A DNA stretch of 60,946 bases from Ramazzottius varieornatus. Its lineage: Eukaryota > Tardigrada > Eutardigrada > Parachela > Ramazzottiidae. Every line of letters begins with the position of its first letter. Position 1 is the stretch's first letter. Shown here in pieces: positions 57,801 through 60,946 of the stretch. Made by a program: the position numbers and the translations under genes. The DNA is taken from assembly GCA_001949185.1 (NCBI GenBank), contig BDGG01000002.1:2165422-2226367 (forward strand). Direction: 5' to 3'. The notes under the pieces were generated by a model. The model saw only the letters and a list, made by a program, of their open reading frames with translations, had not been told where the DNA came from and searched no databases.

Positions 57801-57949
57801 TAGTTGTCTTCGGTTTAAACTGAAGACCAGTGTTGTGTCCAATTTTAGAAAAAGATCCTGATTTTTCTACCGCACGTGTAGTTTGTAATTCAGGAACAAA
57901 CATAGACCACGAAGTTTGATGCAGCAGCGAAGTTAGGCCTCGCACCTCG
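54836..57949 (-). mobile_element. pogo/Tigger-type DNA transposon, 3114 bp
   Basis: Perfect 22-bp terminal inverted repeats CGAGGTGCGAGGCCTAACTT plus CG lie at 54836-54857 and 57928-57949. Each is flanked by TA (54834-54835 and 57950-57951), the target used by Tc1/mariner-pogo elements. The minus strand encodes a pogo-family transposase in several exons. Ends and target duplication are intact, so the insertion may be fairly young. Confidence 0.92.
55209..57370 (-). pseudogene. pogo/Tigger-like transposase with at least one frameshift
   Basis: DDE-superfamily (DDE_1) transposase. The N-terminal exon (57370 to about 57073) encodes a helix-turn-helix: KPKRRYSRSYPQMEAALAAV, AAEKFRIPPSTLRDRLNG, IGRPTSFTEEEE, ending at a GTAAG donor. 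A second exon (from about 56956) has WHRGLLRRHSDISVR and IWNLDESGF, the first catalytic Asp region. Near 56490 the frame is shifted before a segment ending ITTHK at a GTAAAT donor. The next exon (from 56354) has NVLFIDGHSSHLN, the second Asp, and CLPSGQTAFLQPLDRKVFG. A later exon (from about 56066) has LKDGFEKTGIYPFSPELL, typical of the C-terminus. A basic Ala/Pro/Lys-rich tail can be followed to about 55209. The shift suggests the protein is no longer made intact, unless an unrecognised intron removes it. Confidence 0.78.
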
Positions 57950-58251
57950 TACGCACCTTCTCGCTACGGCGGTACGGAAGCACGTGCTCACGCGACCGAT
58001 TCACAGTAATACACTTTTCCACGGGCGAATTCACTTCGAGGTCCTTTCCGCCTGTCCCATAATTTTTACTGTTGCATAATTTCCCATCGTGCATTTACAG
58101 AGTTTTTATGTTGATTAATCTACCGTCTTCAGCAATGGAACGTCGGACGGAAAGCCATATTCACGACGTTTTCTACCTGTTGAGAGTAAAAAACAGGAGA
58201 AAACTGTGTCAGGTGACTGTTTTGGTTGAGTATGTTATTAGATCCACGCGG
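57950..58251. other. Spacer with dispersed 32-bp repeat, copy 2
   Basis: Contains at 58041-58072 the exact inverted copy of 2753-2784. No exon is recognised. Confidence 0.6.
58041..58072 (-). repeat. Dispersed 32-bp repeat, copy 2
   Basis: Exact reverse complement of 2753-2784. A partial diverged copy lies near 58948 on the plus strand. Confidence 0.85.
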
Positions 58252-58715
58252 TTCAGGGCGGATCACCAGTGTGATAGTAAATCAACCGATTTGATTGCCT
58301 ACTGGTTGATTTCATATTGATTGATTCCGCTCAGCTGAGCGCAACCCGTTTTGTTGTACCTGTTCCTTCTTTGCTCTTACCTTCTTCGTTCCGTTACTGA
58401 GTAATCTCTACACGTGGCCGCTATGGATTCCGTCAATCCGTTGAATGTTCTGGAGGACGACTACAAGCAGTTCTTCCAACTAGACGATCAACCGAGCGAG
58501 GCTGACAAGCAGCTGAAGACACTGGTCAAAGGTATCATTGCCGTTAACAATACAAAACATTGCAGTGAGATACTCCACCAGCTTCTGTTCTTACTCCAGA
58601 GTTGATGGATATCAAAATCAACCAAGCTGGAGTGCAGCGAGATCAATCAATATGAAATCAACCAGTAGGCAATCAAATCGGTTGATTTACTATCACACTG
58701 GTGATCCGCCCTGAA
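58252..58715. mobile_element. Foldback element with perfect 74-bp arms around an exon-like ORF
   Basis: 58252-58325 and 58642-58715 are exact reverse complements over 74 bp, beginning TTCAGGGCGGATCACC and ending TTGATTGAT. The 316-bp interior has an ATG at 58423 starting MDSVNPLNVLEDDYKQFFQL. The frame is hydrophilic and protein-like up to LKTLVKG, where a GTATCA donor-like site occurs, and it closes at 58605. This looks like a first coding exon captured between long inverted arms. I do not recognise the gene of origin. No target duplication is evident. Confidence 0.8.
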
Positions 58716-59319
58716 TTGTGAGGTCACTTCCGGTTCCTGCGGTGTCTTCCAGGATTTTATTCCGCCGATTCAGTCTATCTCAGTGTGTGGAGCAAACTCT
58801 CCTCTATCTTTCTGTCGTATTTGTTCGAAGATCAGAGTGGACAGACTGGCGTAAATCCCTTGTCAGTAGCCTGACTACGGGTCTCTTCCATAAGGCGGTA
58901 CATGACGTACACGCACGACGAGGTATTATGGGTCAGTGAAAACTACAGGCCAGGCGGAAAAGACGGCAAACTTACGATTTGTATAGAAGTCAGAAACAAA
59001 AATCGGACAAATGACGTAACGTAGTGAATATCAACCGTAGAAAAATGTTATGGACAGTGACCATCAGCTGTTCAGCTGTCTATTCAAACGCTTTACCGCT
59101 GTCGACTTTCTCTTGGAGAAGCCCTGCAATAGTGTGAGCTCTTGAAGGTGTGCGTGTGCCGGTAAGATGGAAATCTAACCACTATAACAAATATGACAAG
59201 CTTTAGCTCTTCAGCCCAGAGCCAGCACGTACGTACAGCAGTCCAGCCTTCGATGTTGGTTTTTACTCGTAGCAAGAATCACCTGCCCGTGCCGCCGTAG
59301 CGAAAGGGCCTGGCCCGTT
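58716..59319. other. Unassigned sequence with a 26-bp aaNAT fragment
   Basis: 58884-58909 is identical to 49585-49610 in exon 2 of aaNAT-like copy 1 and in the same orientation. No other exon is recognised. Confidence 0.6.
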
Positions 59320-59904
59320 ATATCTCGTCGTTCGTGTACAGGTTCTGATAGTGTCACGGTGAGAAGAACCCAATACATGTATGTACAGTACATTTCAAGG
59401 ACAACTCTTACAAGAACTGCGACCGCTCTGTATGCAAACATCAGGCACTGTTTGACCGTATGTATAGACCCCGGAGGACACACTGCGCGATCTACGATCG
59501 AGGATTCATCTTCTACCCCGTTGGAGTATACCGCCGTTCGGTAGTTGACGTCTGATCCGTTCATGAGGATTCTCAAGGGGTTTGTTGACGTGAGCGATGT
59601 AAGGGTGCTTATTCACAGGTGTTAGCTCGTGTAGACTTTCCACATCCAGAGTATCTATGTAGGTGACGATTCTGGGTAAAATGGCGTGAAAGCTCCTTTG
59701 TTAGTGATGCATGCGACCAAAAAAGATTGCGTCGGTTCAACTGAGAGTTGCTTCATCGGTCTGGCGGTCAATGGGGTTTTCGTGATCTCTGAATAGCGCT
59801 CTAGAATTCTCTATAAGGAAGTGGACCGGGGTACAGTCCAAGTGTGTTTGACCCGTTATGGAAAGTCGGGGAACCCCGACATCACCAACTCCCAGATCCG
59901 ACAT
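59320..59904 (-). pseudogene. Decayed aaNAT-like gene, copy 3
   Basis: From an ATG at 59904 the minus strand reads MSDLGVGDVGVPRLSITG, then HLDCTPVHFL, matching the start and LNCTPDTPL of the intact copies. A stop follows at about 59742. A shifted frame then gives LVACITNKGAFTPFYPESS, matching LIAECFVKKGCFIPYYPN. Near 59.38 kb YMYW...LSEPV weakly resembles the YMYGIP...SENLYV segment. The stop and frame changes show it is not functional as a single protein. Confidence 0.65.
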
Positions 59905-60494
59905 CTCGAGCTCTGAAGTGGATTCGCTGCTCCTCTTCCAGAGTTTTAATCTGCGCTGTCTAGGATAGAAGGACTAATTTTTAATTGAAGTCTTTAAGTG
60001 CAACACTACATGTAGTTGGCAGGACATGACAGACAGCTCCCTCTGATTGATACCTCGAATCTAGCACAAAGCACCTGCTGGCTTCGTGAGGTTTACAGGT
60101 TTGTCTCTTTCAAGTTTGCTTGAAGGTTTCAGGTTTTCGCGTACTGATGGCACATCCAGTTTTACAGTAGTATAGTGATGTTGGCATATATGAATATTGT
60201 ATCAAATCAGACGTATTAGATATAATATATATCTAATTATATAACGTATTCCCACTAGATCGGTACTTTAACATACTATTGCGTTGTGCATGTATCGATG
60301 TGGGTTCCTGCATATGCTAATGATATGCCTGGATGGTCTCGGCCAATATGGAAAATCGCATGCTGTTACTTACCCCTCTGACACCATCGTACCCTGGAAG
60401 GCACCCTTCTGGACTGCGAACTTCTAACGCCGATGCCCTGACAGTAACGAGCCTCGAAAAGGCGTCTGAATCCAAAGGGAGAGCGCAAACAGCC
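59905..60494. other. Unassigned, AT-rich in part, with a hAT end
   Basis: Contains the hAT-like end at 60173. No exon is recognised before the glycosyltransferase fragment. Confidence 0.5.
60173..60225 (+). mobile_element. Solo left end of the hAT-type element family
   Basis: Starts TAGTGATGTTGGCATATATG, as does the element at 25527, and stays similar for about 45 bp (GAATATTGTATCAAA, then ACGTATTAGAT). No partner right end or 8-bp duplication was found, so it appears truncated. Confidence 0.7.
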
Positions 60495-60946
60495 ATGGAC
60501 GTCGGAATACTGCCAAACGAAGCGGGCGTACCCGAGCATTTGTTTTTAATCGCCTACCCGAGCATTTGTTTTTAATCGCCTACCCGGCTTTCGCACACAT
60601 CACTCCTCTACTGGAGCTCGCGAGAAAGCTGTCCGAACTATCAAACCAAACACTTTTGCCGTTTTCGAGAACCTCATCACCGGCATGCGATCCCGAAAGA
60701 CGATCACCCCGCTCGAAAAGCAACGGTTCCGGTTGACAGGCCTCAAAGACGGTGTATCCCACGATCTGGACGAAGACTTCAGCTCCAAATCTTTAGCGCG
60801 GCTGCTCTACCGACTAGAACCCACGCAACACAGTCTCATGGCTACCATCATTACTCGGCATGAACTGACGTCCTTTTCAACAAACTTTGCTATGGTGAGC
60901 CGGGCGAATCAAAAGTCCACAGTACTTTTTCTGCGGGTGCATGCGC
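60495..60946 (+). pseudogene. UDP-glycosyltransferase N-terminal fragment, disrupted and cut by the window edge
   Basis: After MDVGILPNEAGVPEHLFLIA the frame would continue YPAFAHITPLLELARKLSEL, the family-1 glycosyltransferase start (HVLLVPYPAQGH...PLL.LA..L). A perfect 26-bp tandem duplication (60529-60554 and 60555-60580) shifts the frame. A second shift near 60643 is needed to reach TFAVFENLITG, EKQRFRLTGLKDGVSHDLDE and later residues, which suit the same family. The remainder lies beyond the window. Unless an intron or sequencing error explains both shifts, it is a pseudogene. Confidence 0.6.

Overview
This is a eukaryotic, animal nuclear window. Almost every recognisable gene is split by short GT-AG introns, and nothing resembles an operon. 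The mix of products suggests an ecdysozoan invertebrate: CLIP-like serine proteases, a Slik/SLK kinase, an alan-shepard/RBMS RNA-binding protein and arylalkylamine N-acetyltransferase-like proteins. A tardigrade or another panarthropod would fit, but that is a guess from gene content. Exon models were built by hand from reading frames, splice dinucleotides and phase continuity.

Layout. 1-5.6 kb holds no gene I can defend, only simple and dispersed repeats. 5.7-8.9 kb (+) is a membrane-anchored CLIP serine protease. 9.5-11.9 kb (+) is a carboxylesterase with a nonsense codon at the oxyanion-hole motif. 12.7-19.4 kb (-) is a complete 17-exon SLK/STK10-type kinase. 19.5-20.2 kb (-) is an unidentified spliced gene. 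21.2-24.4 kb (+) is the RBMS/shep homologue. 25.5-26.3 kb is a hAT-type non-autonomous transposon. 26.9-27.4 kb (+) is an Fcf2-domain (DNTTIP2-like) protein, and 27.8-28.2 kb (-) a tiny Asn/Gly/Gln-rich protein with a TATA promoter. 29.1-30.7 kb (+) is a glycine N-acyltransferase-like enzyme and 31.2-32.2 kb (+) an EEF1AKMT4-like methyltransferase. 32.5-32.9 kb (+) is a two-exon secreted six-cysteine peptide gene with TATA and initiator. 33.8-35.4 kb (-) is myosin regulatory light chain. 37.0-39.7 kb (+) is a multi-CLIP serine protease homologue whose catalytic serine is lost. 40.0-41.5 kb (-) is SEC11 and 42.5-43.9 kb (-) thymidine kinase. 45.2-47.4 kb (+) is ornithine aminotransferase.

From 47.5 kb the sequence becomes accessory. 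It holds a cysteine-rich exon, two tandem aaNAT-like genes with a decayed relative and a 26-bp fragment, a short-TIR element rich in ATATCG, and a 3.1-kb pogo/Tigger-type transposon with a broken transposase. It also holds a 464-bp element with perfect 74-bp inverted arms around an exon-like ORF, and a damaged UDP-glycosyltransferase fragment at the right edge.

The genes do not form one pathway: housekeeping genes (SEC11, TK, OAT, EEF1AKMT, DNTTIP2, MRLC, SLK) are interspersed with secreted or defence-type genes. The main unexplained signal is a dispersed palindromic repeat (core AAGTGGCGCACG...CGTGCGCCACTT) found repeatedly in introns of unrelated genes. The best candidate new gene is the secreted six-cysteine peptide at 32.6-32.9 kb.
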